Shown: positions 1 through 9,495 of the stretch, piece after piece | How positions within the stretch are numbered: the stretch's first letter is position 1 | Layout: the number at the start of each line of letters is the position of its first letter | DNA from: Parabacteroides faecis | GTDB lineage: Bacteria; Bacteroidota; Bacteroidia; Bacteroidales; Tannerellaceae | Reading direction: 5' to 3' | Assembly (NCBI RefSeq): GCF_014647375.1 | Contig: NZ_BMPB01000013.1 | Location: 124,001 to 188,000 of the forward strand | DNA length: 64,000 nucleotides | Made by a program: the position numbers and the translations under genes | The notes under the pieces: generated by a model | Database searches by the model: none | Seen by the model: the letters and a program-made list of their open reading frames with translations, nothing else | Told to the model about the DNA's origin: nothing

Positions 1-1313
1 GGGTTACGTAACATATTTACTGTAGAAGCAGGTTTTCCTCCTTCATAACTACCCCATTCTCCGTTGCTTTGTTTGGCAACATACGTGGATGGGACGGTTA
101 GTAATTCCACGTAACTGATTCCTCCTTTATCTGATTTGTTGTCGTCCTGGATATAATTGATGTTGGCGCGCATTGAAACCCATGACTTGATGTCGGAAGA
201 TATATTCGTTGTCAGGTTGTAACGGTTGCTGTTTGCTCCCGGTGTGAATTTGTCATCGAATGTATATCCTAAACCTGTGTAGTATTTTACTTTGTTGCCA
301 CCACTGAAACTCAGCGAATGCTTTGTGATTGTGGATACATCGTCCAATACCAGATCGTACCAATTGGTATTCGGGTACATGTCCGGATCGGATCCGTCGC
401 GGAATTTCTGGATCATTTCATCTGTATAAGGAACTTGTGCATTAGGATTGTCATTTAATGCGGCTTCATTTGCCAATCGGGCATACCATTCGGAGCTAAG
501 AACTTTCGGTGTATAGGTTGCCATCTTTACACCGAAGTATCCGTTGTAGTTTATCTTCAGGTCACCTTCCTTACCTCCTTTGGTTTTAACCATGACAACA
601 CCATAAGCGGCACGTGAGCCGTAGATAGCGGAAGAGGCGGCATCTTTCAGGAAGGATACACTTTCGATAGTGTTCGGATCAAGAGCAGAAAATACGGTAG
701 CATCGGCAGTTGCTCCGTCAATCACGAAGAGCGGTGATGAGGTACCCAGGTTACCACGGCCGCGGAAGTTAATGGATGGTGCTGCACCCGGGCGGCTGAT
801 GATTGTTACGCCCGGAACTTGTCCTTGTACGGATGCCAAGACATTCGTATTTACGCGCTCCTTCAATTCTTCAGAACTTACAGAAGCGACGGCCCCAGTC
901 AGGTTTACTTTCTTTTGTGTACCATAACCGACAATGACAACTTCATCCAGAGCCTGTGAATCTTCACTCAGGAGGATTTTCCCTTTGGTAGTTTCCGAGG
1001 CTCTGACCTCAATAGTTTTAAAACCGATGCTGCTGATGACCAGGATGTCATTGGGATTTGCTTCCAGAGTGAATTTACCATCCAAATCTGTAACAGTTCC
1101 ATTGGTGGTACCTTTGACAATGACGTTGGCACCAATCAGCGGTTCATTCATTGTTCCGTCAAAAATGACTCCACTTATGGCTTTTTTCTGTTGGGTAATA
1201 GATACATCTGTTGTAGCTGCGTACAAGGATGATGTGGTTACAGAAACAGGAAAAGCAAGTGCGATTAAAAGCAAAGAAATTTGTTTTTGCTTTAACATAG
1301 ACCTGTAATTCAT
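1..1313 (-). CDS. SusC/RagA-family TonB-linked outer-membrane receptor, N-terminal part (gene runs off the left edge)
   Basis: An open frame of 437 codons starts at the ATG whose complement is CAT at 1311-1313 and has no stop before the edge. The product begins MNYRSMLKQ with a signal peptide ending near SSLYA. A carboxypeptidase-regulatory-like domain (about residues 45-120, with NEPLIGAN and GTVTDLDGKF) follows, then a TonB-box-like DEVVIVGYG and a plug domain containing SSAIYGSRAAYGV. SusC proteins form the outer-membrane barrel that imports glycans or peptides with a SusD lid. The first 145 residues closely match the SusC at 6390-9449 and the rest diverges. The partner SusD is presumably just outside the window. 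The upstream promoter segment appears invertible. The substrate cannot be told. Confidence 0.93.
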   Translation of the reverse strand, partial: MNYRSMLKQKQISLLLIALAFPVSVTTSSLYAATTDVSITQQKKAISGVIFDGTMNEPLIGANVIVKGTTNGTVTDLDGKFTLEANPNDILVISSIGFKTIEVRASETTKGKILLSEDSQALDEVVIVGYGTQKKVNLTGAVASVSSEELKERVNTNVLASVQGQVPGVTIISRPGAAPSINFRGRGNLGTSSPLFVIDGATADATVFSALDPNTIESVSFLKDAASSAIYGSRAAYGVVMVKTKGGKEGDLKINYNGYFGVKMATYTPKVLSSEWYARLANEAALNDNPNAQVPYTDEMIQKFRDGSDPDMYPNTNWYDLVLDDVSTITKHSLSFSGGNKVKYYTGLGYTFDDKFTPGANSNRYNLTTNISSDIKSWVSMRANINYIQDDNKSDKGGISYVELLTVPSTYVAKQSNGEWGSYEGGKPASTVNMLRN

Positions 1314-1354
1314 GTGTTTTTTGATTAATAATTAATACTAATTAAAGGTTATCA

Positions 1355-1372
1355 TAGTTCTAACAGAACTAT
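1355..1372 (+). repeat. Inverted recombination-type site, SusC-proximal copy (locus 1)
   Basis: The core is AGTTC-TAACA-GAACT, itself a near palindrome. Eighteen bases (1355-1372) are the exact reverse complement of 1570-1587. It lies 41 bp upstream of the SusC start codon. The 5-nt centre TAACA is asymmetric and gives the site a direction. Confidence 0.85.
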
Positions 1373-1546
1373 GTCTGGTGTATAATATGTAATCAAAAGC
1401 CTATCAGTGTATTAGTGGGGATTGGTAAAAAACGACAAGTATGGTATTAACTTAATTGAATAATTATTAATTAACATATTGGGCTTTATTCCTTATGAAT
1501 CGCGATTAATTTTAATATAATTAGTCATTGATAATAAAAAATATAC

Positions 1547-1554
1547 TATATTTG
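1547..1554 (+). promoter_or_regulatory. Promoter -7 box inside invertible segment 1, pointing away from SusC
   Basis: TATATTTG matches the Bacteroidetes -7 consensus TAnnTTTG on the plus strand, 15 bases before the distal inverted site. A convincing -33 box is not clear. The minus strand of the segment shows no such consensus facing the SusC gene, so the present orientation is read as OFF. Confidence 0.7.
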
Positions 1555-1569
1555 TGACGACGTTATAAA

Positions 1570-1587
1570 ATAGTTCTGTTAGAACTA
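1570..1587 (-). repeat. Inverted recombination-type site, SusC-distal copy (locus 1)
   Basis: AGTTC-TGTTA-GAACT core, exact reverse complement of 1355-1372. Together they bound a segment of about 200 bp holding the promoter box at 1547-1554. The layout matches invertible promoters known from Bacteroides fragilis. Confidence 0.85.
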
Positions 1588-1645
1588 AGTGATTTATATT
1601 TTTCTTCTCTTGGATAATTTCTTTTGATATTACTAATTGTATTTT

Positions 1646-3124
1646 CTACCGAAAAAGTACCTCTCTGTTCACTGTCTCTTTATTATTCCGGGTTTTACGG
1701 ATTAGTTGATCTCTGTTTTTTACGGGTGCAGTGATCAGTTCCGGCAAGTTGAATGTTTTAGTGAATTTGAGATAAAAATCCGGGTCTTCCTGAGGTAAAA
1801 CGAAAGGTTTGCATGCCATCCCCGTTTGAGTATCAAATTTGGCGATATAGGGATGAGCCCATAGACCATCCTGTCGTTTGCTGCTGAAAACGAACCATTC
1901 GCCGGTAGACGACCAGGTATGAAAACTATCTACATCCGTACTGTTCACCTCTTCCATATTACGTATTTCGTTTGTTTCCAGATTTAATAAGTACAGTTCA
2001 CTTTCCGGATGCCAGATTGAAAAGTTTCCGTAATCAGAACAAGTAAACATCAGATATTTTCCATCCGGTGAAATACGGGGGAAAGAGACGCTTTTCCCCT
2101 TTTCTGAGGCTTTATAGACACATTCAGGAGAGCCGAAGTCTCTTTTTTCTGCATTAAAAGAGATTCTGTACAGGTCATATCGTATATTACTTAGAGGTGT
2201 TTTTTTATCGATAGCCTTACTTCGGCAGAAATAAAGCATAGTCCCGTCAGGATTCCATGCAGGGAATGTTTCCATCCACTCATTGCCATAAATTGCCGGT
2301 GAGGTAATTAAGTGGTTTGTTTTTGTATCTAAAATGATCAGATCTGATTCGGAATCGGCTACTTCGATTGCTTTGGGGCCTGTAGAATGGAAATATTGCT
2401 GAATTTCATTGACTGAAAATGCCAGATACCGTCCTGCCGGATGCCAGGCGGCATAAGTCCCTCCGTTGTTCATTTCAGGCGTTTTTATATCCAGCCTGCT
2501 GAAATTTTCCTGTTGCTTTATAAGCGTTCCTCCCATTTTACCACGTATGTGGATCATCATGGTTTCGGACGAATTTTTACAGAATGTGTGACAGTTTATA
2601 CATCCTTTTTCTACGGATTTATTTTCGATAATCGGACTCTCTTCGTATGTGCTTAAATTGCGTTGGTAAATTCCCATTTGATTCCATAATTCATATCCCG
2701 GATAGATGAGACGGTAAGCCAGATACGGGTCGATTGGCGATTTTGAAATATTATTTATAATATCCGGATATTGTATCCATTTATTGTCCTGTTGTATACA
2801 AATACGGATATAAAACATATTTCCTGTAGTATCGTTTAAAAGCTCTTTCCACTTTTTTTGCGGGATAACGACAGATGGTTGTTTACTTCTCAATCGGGTA
2901 TAGATTTGATTTTGATTACCTATCTCCGTATAATATTCTTCTCCTTTTTCCATGATGCGGAAATTGGGCGGGGCAATATTAGAGGGAAAGGTGACTCCCG
3001 TGTAGTCCGGAAAGATATTTATTGATTTACTTGTTTGTATGTCGGGTGTTACGCCTGTTTGTTTACAAGCGGATACTATCCATAATAAGGAATATATGAG
3101 TACTATGTATTGTGTATGTTTCAT
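1646..3124 (-). CDS. Lipoprotein with cytochrome c-type CxxCH motif and PD40/TolB-like beta-propeller repeats
   Basis: 492 aa. A signal peptide ends in a lipobox with C20 (VSAC), predicting a lipid-anchored periplasmic or outer-membrane protein. A haem-type motif CINCH lies at residues 175-179. At least four PD40-like blades follow (AAWHPAGRYLAF, PAWNPDGTMLYF, PRISPDGKYLMF, HTWSSTGEWFVF). The gene is the last of the SusC-SusD-DUF6057 operon and starts 3 bp after the DUF6057 stop. Proteins of this kind recur beside SusC/D and DUF6057 in Bacteroidales, but I know of no assigned function. One CxxCH would suit a monohaem electron-transfer or sensory role, which is inference. The invertible promoter at 1547 currently points into its 3' end as antisense. 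Confidence 0.85.
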   Translation of the reverse strand: MKHTQYIVLIYSLLWIVSACKQTGVTPDIQTSKSINIFPDYTGVTFPSNIAPPNFRIMEKGEEYYTEIGNQNQIYTRLRSKQPSVVIPQKKWKELLNDTTGNMFYIRICIQQDNKWIQYPDIINNISKSPIDPYLAYRLIYPGYELWNQMGIYQRNLSTYEESPIIENKSVEKGCINCHTFCKNSSETMMIHIRGKMGGTLIKQQENFSRLDIKTPEMNNGGTYAAWHPAGRYLAFSVNEIQQYFHSTGPKAIEVADSESDLIILDTKTNHLITSPAIYGNEWMETFPAWNPDGTMLYFCRSKAIDKKTPLSNIRYDLYRISFNAEKRDFGSPECVYKASEKGKSVSFPRISPDGKYLMFTCSDYGNFSIWHPESELYLLNLETNEIRNMEEVNSTDVDSFHTWSSTGEWFVFSSKRQDGLWAHPYIAKFDTQTGMACKPFVLPQEDPDFYLKFTKTFNLPELITAPVKNRDQLIRKTRNNKETVNREVLFR

Positions 3125-3127
3125 GAC

Positions 3128-4684
3128 CTATTGTTTATCGATGATCTTATTACCGTAAGGACTTAGGAAATGGAGATAATACCAGAAGGTATCTCCGAAT
3201 TGTTCTTTTAATTTTTTTATTTCTTTCTTCCGGTAAAGAGTATAGTAAGTTCTGAATCGGTATTCCGTTTCTTCGCTGATCGTAAAACCAAGTTTATCAT
3301 ATGTTTCTTTGTCCACTCCCAATTTATAAGTATAGAGTGCTTCTTCGTATAGACGGGGCAAAGAAGCGTATGGAAAAGTTCGTATTCTCCCCAGGTTTTC
3401 AGCAAAGCGGGTAATCTGGTTACTAAGTAACAAGTCGCTCATTAAATACTCAAACGCCATTTGATTGGAGGAATCCCGGTCGCATAAATAGCTTAACTCC
3501 GGGCCTATATTCAATATATTGGCAAAACGGACTTTTTCCTCCGGATTATATGAGAGTGCATTTGGAAATGGACTTTGTTTTTCCCGAATCATTCTTTCGT
3601 ATATTTCCGTGTCTCGTTTATAGAATAAAGATTGTTTTAGTACGTTGATGAAACGGTGTGCAACGCCATATCGTTGAATTGCTATATTATACCGGATCAG
3701 ATTGGTTATTATCGGAGCTGTTTCTCCATATACCACCATCGCTTCGAAAGCCCAACGGTGGGCTTCATTTATATAACCTAATTGTTCATAAATATAATGA
3801 CCGTATCTACTTCTTTCGGGTTCTCCTGTCCAGGGAAGGTATAAGGAGGCGACTCCTTTGGTTTGCGGATATTTCAATAAGTCGTAGGGCATACGTCCGA
3901 TATGGAAAAGTGCCATGTTACGGAAATATTCCATTAGCTGATTATTGCCACGGAATTTGTCGGCACAATGTAATACTTTCTCCCATTCTTTCTTTTTTAA
4001 ATGATCTTCTGCTTCAAGCAACAACCATTCTTTCATGTTGTAGTTGATGATAAACAGATACGATGTGCTGCCGGCATACAGACAAATGCATATAGAAAGA
4101 CAATAGTAATATTTTTTGTCAGTAAAGAAACGGGATAAATATTTAGCAGATAACCCACTGATGATAATCACTGAAACGGATATTAATAGAGGTATCCAAC
4201 CCAGGTAGAACACGGTTATCAATGAGATGGGGATTAAGGAATAATAGAAATATCTTTTTCTGAGAAAAGAAAGACAATAGAATATCAGCAGGTAACAAAT
4301 GATATTTGACGCATGATAAAATTTAAAATCAATAGATTCGAATTGGATCAGTAAGTATAACGGTATCAATACTGCTAAATGTAATGGATCATTTTGTCTT
4401 TCGATCCGCTGACAGATCAGGCAGGGAAGAAGATAAATAAAAGATAATAATAGCGTGAAAATGACTTTTCCGACATAAGGATAGTAAAAAAACTGGGTAA
4501 TGAAATTTGCCATATAACGACCGAGCCCACCGCTTTCATATAGATAGCTTTCCTGGTAAGAACGGCTGAATAAAAATAGTTCCTGCTGTTCATGGTAAGG
4601 TATGATATAAGCCAGGCTGTCCATGAATAGAAACATGAATGAAGCGATAAGGCAGATGAACAGAAACCAATGGCTGTTTTTCAT
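3128..4684 (-). CDS. DUF6057-type integral membrane protein
   Basis: 518 aa. The N-terminal half (about residues 7-215) holds seven or eight hydrophobic segments. The C-terminal half is soluble and helix-rich with a repeat-like look (HADKFRGNNQLMEYFRN, YNIAIQRYGVAHRFINVL), which suggests a tetratricopeptide-like domain. I assign it to DUF6057 from overall appearance and from its recurrent place between SusD and a PD40 lipoprotein. Function is unknown. It begins 53 bp after the SusD stop, behind a strong hairpin (4703-4730), and is followed directly by the haem/PD40 gene, so the two may work together in the envelope. Confidence 0.75.
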   Translation of the reverse strand: MKNSHWFLFICLIASFMFLFMDSLAYIIPYHEQQELFLFSRSYQESYLYESGGLGRYMANFITQFFYYPYVGKVIFTLLLSFIYLLPCLICQRIERQNDPLHLAVLIPLYLLIQFESIDFKFYHASNIICYLLIFYCLSFLRKRYFYYSLIPISLITVFYLGWIPLLISVSVIIISGLSAKYLSRFFTDKKYYYCLSICICLYAGSTSYLFIINYNMKEWLLLEAEDHLKKKEWEKVLHCADKFRGNNQLMEYFRNMALFHIGRMPYDLLKYPQTKGVASLYLPWTGEPERSRYGHYIYEQLGYINEAHRWAFEAMVVYGETAPIITNLIRYNIAIQRYGVAHRFINVLKQSLFYKRDTEIYERMIREKQSPFPNALSYNPEEKVRFANILNIGPELSYLCDRDSSNQMAFEYLMSDLLLSNQITRFAENLGRIRTFPYASLPRLYEEALYTYKLGVDKETYDKLGFTISEETEYRFRTYYTLYRKKEIKKLKEQFGDTFWYYLHFLSPYGNKIIDKQ

Positions 4685-4702
4685 AAGGTGTCGTTTTGGG
4701 AG

Positions 4703-4730
4703 AAGGGACCTGGATTCAACCAGGTCCCTT
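4703..4730 (-). terminator. Intra-operon hairpin between SusD and DUF6057 genes
   Basis: Perfect 11-bp stem (4703-4713 with 4720-4730) and 6-nt loop. No T-run follows on the minus strand, so it is more likely an RNA-stabilising or partly terminating hairpin that keeps SusC/SusD mRNA above the downstream genes. Confidence 0.6.
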
Positions 4731-4737
4731 TGAGTTT

Positions 4738-6369
4738 TTAATAACCGGAATTCTGTGTTAATGCAGGATTCAGGTCAATTTCCGATTGAGGAACCGGATA
4801 TACATAGTTGTGATCTGAATATCGGCTACCAGTTAATTTTATATTCTCACCCTCATACAATATACATCTTTGTCCGTCGGGAGAGCTGGGGTCGTCTACG
4901 AGTTTGTATTTTAAACCGAGGAAAGGAGCATTCAATACTTCGCTGGCAATACCCCATCGGCGAATATCCCACTGGCGTTTGCCTCCTTCCAGGGCAAACT
5001 CTACACGCCATTCATTACGGATGCGTTGACGCAACTCGTCCTGTGTCCCGCAGTATGTCGGTTTGCTTGCATCTGTCTTTTGCAGTTCGGGAATACCGGC
5101 ACGGCGGCGTACACGATTTACAGCCTCGAAAGCAGAATCATCCAAAGGAGTCGTTTCATTTTTAGCCTCTGCATACGTCAGCAATACTTCTGCGAAGCGA
5201 ATTACATGCCAATCCTTTCCCATATCCCAACCTGTCGATTGCGGATCGATACTCGGATCCAACCATTTCTGCTGATAATAACCGGTTGCCGTAGCATCAC
5301 CGTGCTGGGCGATACCGGTGTTACCACTAGACTTCAATGGAGCAACTTTGATGACTGTACCATACATCTCTTCACCATCATGTAATACGCAAACTTCCAA
5401 ACGTGGGTCGCGGTTTGTAAACGGATCGTTTTCTTTGTATAGCGACGATTTGCTGATCGGTGCGCCGTCAATACATTCGAAAGCATCTACCAGGCTCTGT
5501 GTCGGGTTGATACCTCCCCAGCCTTTTGTCGGGAAACATTCCCATCCGATGATATAGTTGGTGTTATCCGGTGCGTTAAACTGGCGGACCAGAATAGCTT
5601 CGCTACACGCTTCCTGGCTTTCCCAGAATAATTCGGCATACCTTCCGGTGCCTTCTGCATCGAACAATTCATACTGGTTGGAGTCGATAACAGCCTTTGA
5701 AGCCGCTGCTGCGACTTCCCAATCAGCGTAATACAAAGCTGCACGTGCTTTCATTGCATAAGCGGCTCCTTTTGTTATACGACCGTATTTGTCGGACGAC
5801 CATTCTTTCGGTAGCTTTTCAATAGCATAGTCGAAATCTTCCATTACCTTTTTGTAAACTTCTTCGCGGGGAGTACGGGTGATTCCTTCCAGCTGATCCA
5901 ATGCCAGGCTGCTTTCCACATAAGGGACATCGCCAAACTGCTGGATTAGTTCGAAATAAAGATAACCACGCAGAAAACGGGCTTCTCCGATGGTAGCTTC
6001 TTTATCTGCTGTCGGGTAATCTTCTATCATATCTATTTTTTCCAGCAAGATATTGCAGGCACGAATGGAAGAATAACTTCCGCTCCAACTGAAACCTGCC
6101 GGATCATAAATACCTTTTGACACATCTCCGGCAGCCCATTTGATGCCATGTACTGCATTATCGGAGTTAATATCTCCATCTATATCTCCATTTGCGCTAC
6201 CGGGTAATATCCCGTAAATATCTGCAACAAACATCTCTGCATCGACTGGTTTTGTCCAGAAACTGCCGTCAGACAATTCTTCCTGCGGATAACGATCCAG
6301 AAAATCGCTACATGAGCAGAGACTTAATAATAATGCCGATATGGTAACTGATAATATATTTTTTTTCAT
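4738..6369 (-). CDS. SusD/RagB-family nutrient-binding outer-membrane lipoprotein
   Basis: 543 aa. The lipoprotein signal has C20 followed by SDFLDRYP, the typical SusD start. SusD landmarks include the N-terminal helical TPR scaffold with RACNILLEKI, EARFLRGYLYFELIQQFGDVPY and RTPREEVYKKVMEDFDYAIEKLP, and a C-terminal segment with RNEWRVEFALEGGKRQWDIRRW. SusD proteins cap the SusC barrel and bind the substrate at the cell surface. The gene starts 20 bp after the SusC stop, so the pair is translated from one message. No carbohydrate-active enzyme accompanies it, so the ligand is unknown. Confidence 0.96.
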   Translation of the reverse strand: MKKNILSVTISALLLSLCSCSDFLDRYPQEELSDGSFWTKPVDAEMFVADIYGILPGSANGDIDGDINSDNAVHGIKWAAGDVSKGIYDPAGFSWSGSYSSIRACNILLEKIDMIEDYPTADKEATIGEARFLRGYLYFELIQQFGDVPYVESSLALDQLEGITRTPREEVYKKVMEDFDYAIEKLPKEWSSDKYGRITKGAAYAMKARAALYYADWEVAAAASKAVIDSNQYELFDAEGTGRYAELFWESQEACSEAILVRQFNAPDNTNYIIGWECFPTKGWGGINPTQSLVDAFECIDGAPISKSSLYKENDPFTNRDPRLEVCVLHDGEEMYGTVIKVAPLKSSGNTGIAQHGDATATGYYQQKWLDPSIDPQSTGWDMGKDWHVIRFAEVLLTYAEAKNETTPLDDSAFEAVNRVRRRAGIPELQKTDASKPTYCGTQDELRQRIRNEWRVEFALEGGKRQWDIRRWGIASEVLNAPFLGLKYKLVDDPSSPDGQRCILYEGENIKLTGSRYSDHNYVYPVPQSEIDLNPALTQNSGY

Positions 6370-6389
6370 ATCTGTTTAAGCGTAAGAAA

Positions 6390-9300
6390 TTAGAATGAAA
6401 CTTTTAAACCTAAAGACACCTTTTTAACATTACCGTAATAGGCTCCGCGATTGGAAGCCGGAGCTTCGGGATCGATACCTTCCAAACCACTGAATGTTAA
6501 TAGATTTTCACCGGATAGGTATACTTTAACCTTGTCGACTCCTATCTTTTGAGTAAGAGCAGACGGAATATTATATCCTAATGAAATATTTTTCAGACGA
6601 ACATAAGATGCATCCTGTAACCAGAAAGAAGAGGTTGAAAAGTTTACCTGTGAATCTTTGGTGATACGAGGATAAGAGGCATTGTGATTATCAGGAGTCC
6701 AGCGATCCAGGTGACGTTCCAGTACTTTTCCGCTATTGTAGAATGCATAAGCGGATTCTCCTGTATAATAACCATCTACATCGAAGGCTCCCTGGAAAAA
6801 TGCAGAAAAGTCGAAATCTTTGTAGAAGAGACTTATATTCAGACCTCCTGTCCATGACGGCTTATCTTTACCGATCACTTTGCGGTCGTTCGCTGCATCG
6901 ATTTTACCGTCACCGTTCAAATCGCGATATTTAATATCTCCCAGTTGTTCTGTTCCGGTACGTTTCGCATCGTTCGCTAATTCTTCTTCCGTATTGAAAT
7001 AGCCGATAGCTTCGTAGCCGTAGAATGAGCCTAAAGCATATCCTTCAAGGTACCAGTATTTGCTATCATCCGGATTTTCACCTTCCGTTCCACACATATC
7101 TGTAATTTTATTTTTTACATAGGCGACATTCAGGTTAATAGCATAGCTGAAATCTTTATTGATCCGGTTATTATGGAAAACGCTTAAGTCAAAACCTGTA
7201 TTTTGCATGCTACCTGCATTTTGTGCCGGAGCATCCATGCCGAGGACACCCTGCACCGGCAAATAGAGTAACATATCTTTGGTTTTCTTTTTGTAGACTG
7301 ACAATTCAAATCCTAAACGGTTATTCAGGAAACCTGCTTCCAGGGCTGCTTCGTAATTGGTTACTGTCGCCCATTTTAGCTCGGAGTTTACATAACGTGA
7401 TTCATAGGCTGTAGAGTAAAGAGAATTGCCAAACATATAGCTGCCGTATGCATAGGTAGGGATAGCCGGATAGATATCGTCGTCTGCAAGTTCCTCATTA
7501 CCGGTTTGTCCCCAGCCCAGGCGCAGCTTCAAGTTGCTCAGCCAATTGATATCGGCATCTTTTACAAAACTTTCTTCCGTAATACGCCATCCGGCAGAAA
7601 CAGAAGGGAAGTATCCCCAGCGTGAGTCTTTCGGGAAACGGGAAGATGCATCGGCACGTAGATTAGCTTCAAACAGATATTTGTCGCTGAAATCATATTG
7701 GATACGTCCGAAATAGGAGCGTCGTGCAATTTCGTGGCCTCCGTTTGTATTTGTCTGGGAAGACTTGTCCAATGTGTTCAATGACTCGGTAAGTTCATCG
7801 TTTCCACCACCTTTACGGGTAGCCTCCGTATATTTGTATTTATAGTAGATTTGTTCAAAACCGGCTAATACGGCAAGCGAATGTTTTCCGAAAGTTTTGT
7901 TATAATTAGCCAATACCTGCGTTGTATACCAGTTCCAGTCATAATATTTTTGATATCCTTCGCGCAGACCGGAGTTATAAGTATTGTTACCGGTACCATA
8001 TTCCAGTAGTTTTTTGAACCCCTCATTATTACGGGTATCGTTGCGTACAGAGAATAAGGCTTTGACATTCAGTTCCGGTAAAATATTGACTTTGGCGTAG
8101 GCTGTTGCGTTGAGCTGCTGGTCTGTTTGTCGTGTAAATCCTGTATTGTTCAGATGGGCAACCGGGTTATTGAGGCCACTATAATAATATGTACCGTCTT
8201 CATTATAGACCGGAACGGTAGGAGACAAGCGGTTTGCATATTGGCGAAGCGAAGCATATCCTTCCCATCCGTCATTTTTAGTACCTCTATAGCCTGAAAC
8301 ATTCAATCCGGCATTCAGCCATTTATTGATGTCGCTGTCCACACTGATACGTCCGTTGAAACGATCGTATTTGTTTACATCGATCAGGCCATCCTGGCGT
8401 GTATATCCGATAGAAGCATTGTAACTTGTTTTTTCAGAACCTCCGTTGATGGAGAGGTTGTGATAAGTTTCCATTGCATTCTTTTTGAATGTTTCTTTAT
8501 ACCAGTCTGTGTCAGGCAGAGTTCCGTTTCGATAGTTTTCAATATCTTCGTCTGTGTAGGGGAGAATGGCATTGGGATTTTCATTTTTGACTGCTTCGTT
8601 ATATAACATAGCATAATCTCCCGATCCCAGGAATTTTAACAATGCAACAGGAGATGTCCATGCGACGGAACCGGAGTAGTTGATACGAGCTTTATCTCCT
8701 TTCTTACCTTGTTTAGTTGTGATCAGTATGACACCGTTTGCAGCCTGTACTCCATAAATAGCGGAAGATGCGGCGTCTTTCAATACAGTGAGGCTTTCGA
8801 TATCCTGCGGGTCGATCGTGTTCATACTACCGGGTACTCCGTCTACTATAACCAAGGGGCTACCACCGTTGATGGAGTTTGTACCACGGATGGTAATACT
8901 GGCCGTCTGTGATCCCGGAGCACCAGAGCTTTGTATGGCAGTTACACCTGGTATCTGGCCGGCTAAAGCGGCAGATACACTCGCTACACTTCGTGATTCA
9001 ATAGCTTCGGCAGAAATGTGTGCGACAGAACCTGTCAGGTTTGCTTTTTTCTGTACTCCATAACCGACAACGATCACTTCATCCAGCGCCTGGGAATCTT
9101 CTTTCAGGACAATTTTCCCTTTTGAAGCTTCGGATGCTTTGATCTCTAATGTTTTGAATCCAATACTACTGATTACCAGCATGTCCGTAGGATTTGCCTC
9201 GATTGTAAATTTTCCATCTAAATCGGTTACAGTTCCGTTTGTCGTGCCTTTAACAACAACATTGGCACCGATGAGCGGCTCATTCATTCCACCATCAAAG

Positions 9301-9449
9301 ACTACTCCACTTATGGCTTTTTTCTGTTGGGTAATAGATACTTCTGTTGTAATGGCGTACAAGGAAGAAGTGGTTACTGAAACAGGAAAAGCAAGTGCAA
9401 TTAAAAGCAAAGGGAGTTTGTTTTGCTTTAAAATAGACCTGTAATTCAT
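6390..9449 (-). CDS. SusC/RagA-family TonB-linked outer-membrane receptor
   Basis: 1019 aa, the usual SusC length. In order: signal peptide (to about SSLYA), carboxypeptidase-regulatory-like domain (about 45-120), TonB-box-like DEVIVVGYG, plug (SSAIYGVQAANGVILITT) and a large beta-barrel ending in KKVSLGLKVSF with the terminal aromatic residue. Start ATG at 9447-9449. The N-terminal 145 residues closely match the SusC cut by the left edge. It forms an operon with SusD, DUF6057 and the haem/PD40 protein. Its only obvious promoter-like box lies in the invertible segment 9496-9725 and currently points away, so expression is probably phase variable and OFF in this DNA. Confidence 0.96.
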   Translation of the reverse strand: MNYRSILKQNKLPLLLIALAFPVSVTTSSLYAITTEVSITQQKKAISGVVFDGGMNEPLIGANVVVKGTTNGTVTDLDGKFTIEANPTDMLVISSIGFKTLEIKASEASKGKIVLKEDSQALDEVIVVGYGVQKKANLTGSVAHISAEAIESRSVASVSAALAGQIPGVTAIQSSGAPGSQTASITIRGTNSINGGSPLVIVDGVPGSMNTIDPQDIESLTVLKDAASSAIYGVQAANGVILITTKQGKKGDKARINYSGSVAWTSPVALLKFLGSGDYAMLYNEAVKNENPNAILPYTDEDIENYRNGTLPDTDWYKETFKKNAMETYHNLSINGGSEKTSYNASIGYTRQDGLIDVNKYDRFNGRISVDSDINKWLNAGLNVSGYRGTKNDGWEGYASLRQYANRLSPTVPVYNEDGTYYYSGLNNPVAHLNNTGFTRQTDQQLNATAYAKVNILPELNVKALFSVRNDTRNNEGFKKLLEYGTGNNTYNSGLREGYQKYYDWNWYTTQVLANYNKTFGKHSLAVLAGFEQIYYKYKYTEATRKGGGNDELTESLNTLDKSSQTNTNGGHEIARRSYFGRIQYDFSDKYLFEANLRADASSRFPKDSRWGYFPSVSAGWRITEESFVKDADINWLSNLKLRLGWGQTGNEELADDDIYPAIPTYAYGSYMFGNSLYSTAYESRYVNSELKWATVTNYEAALEAGFLNNRLGFELSVYKKKTKDMLLYLPVQGVLGMDAPAQNAGSMQNTGFDLSVFHNNRINKDFSYAINLNVAYVKNKITDMCGTEGENPDDSKYWYLEGYALGSFYGYEAIGYFNTEEELANDAKRTGTEQLGDIKYRDLNGDGKIDAANDRKVIGKDKPSWTGGLNISLFYKDFDFSAFFQGAFDVDGYYTGESAYAFYNSGKVLERHLDRWTPDNHNASYPRITKDSQVNFSTSSFWLQDASYVRLKNISLGYNIPSALTQKIGVDKVKVYLSGENLLTFSGLEGIDPEAPASNRGAYYGNVKKVSLGLKVSF

Positions 9450-9495
9450 GTGTTTTTTAATTATGATTAATATTAATACTGTGTAATTAGTATGG

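Noticed and set aside
1-9449. A full polysaccharide utilisation locus
   Set aside because: Only SusC/SusD-type genes are seen. No glycoside hydrolase, sulfatase, hybrid two-component regulator or sigma/anti-sigma pair is present within these 9.4 kb.
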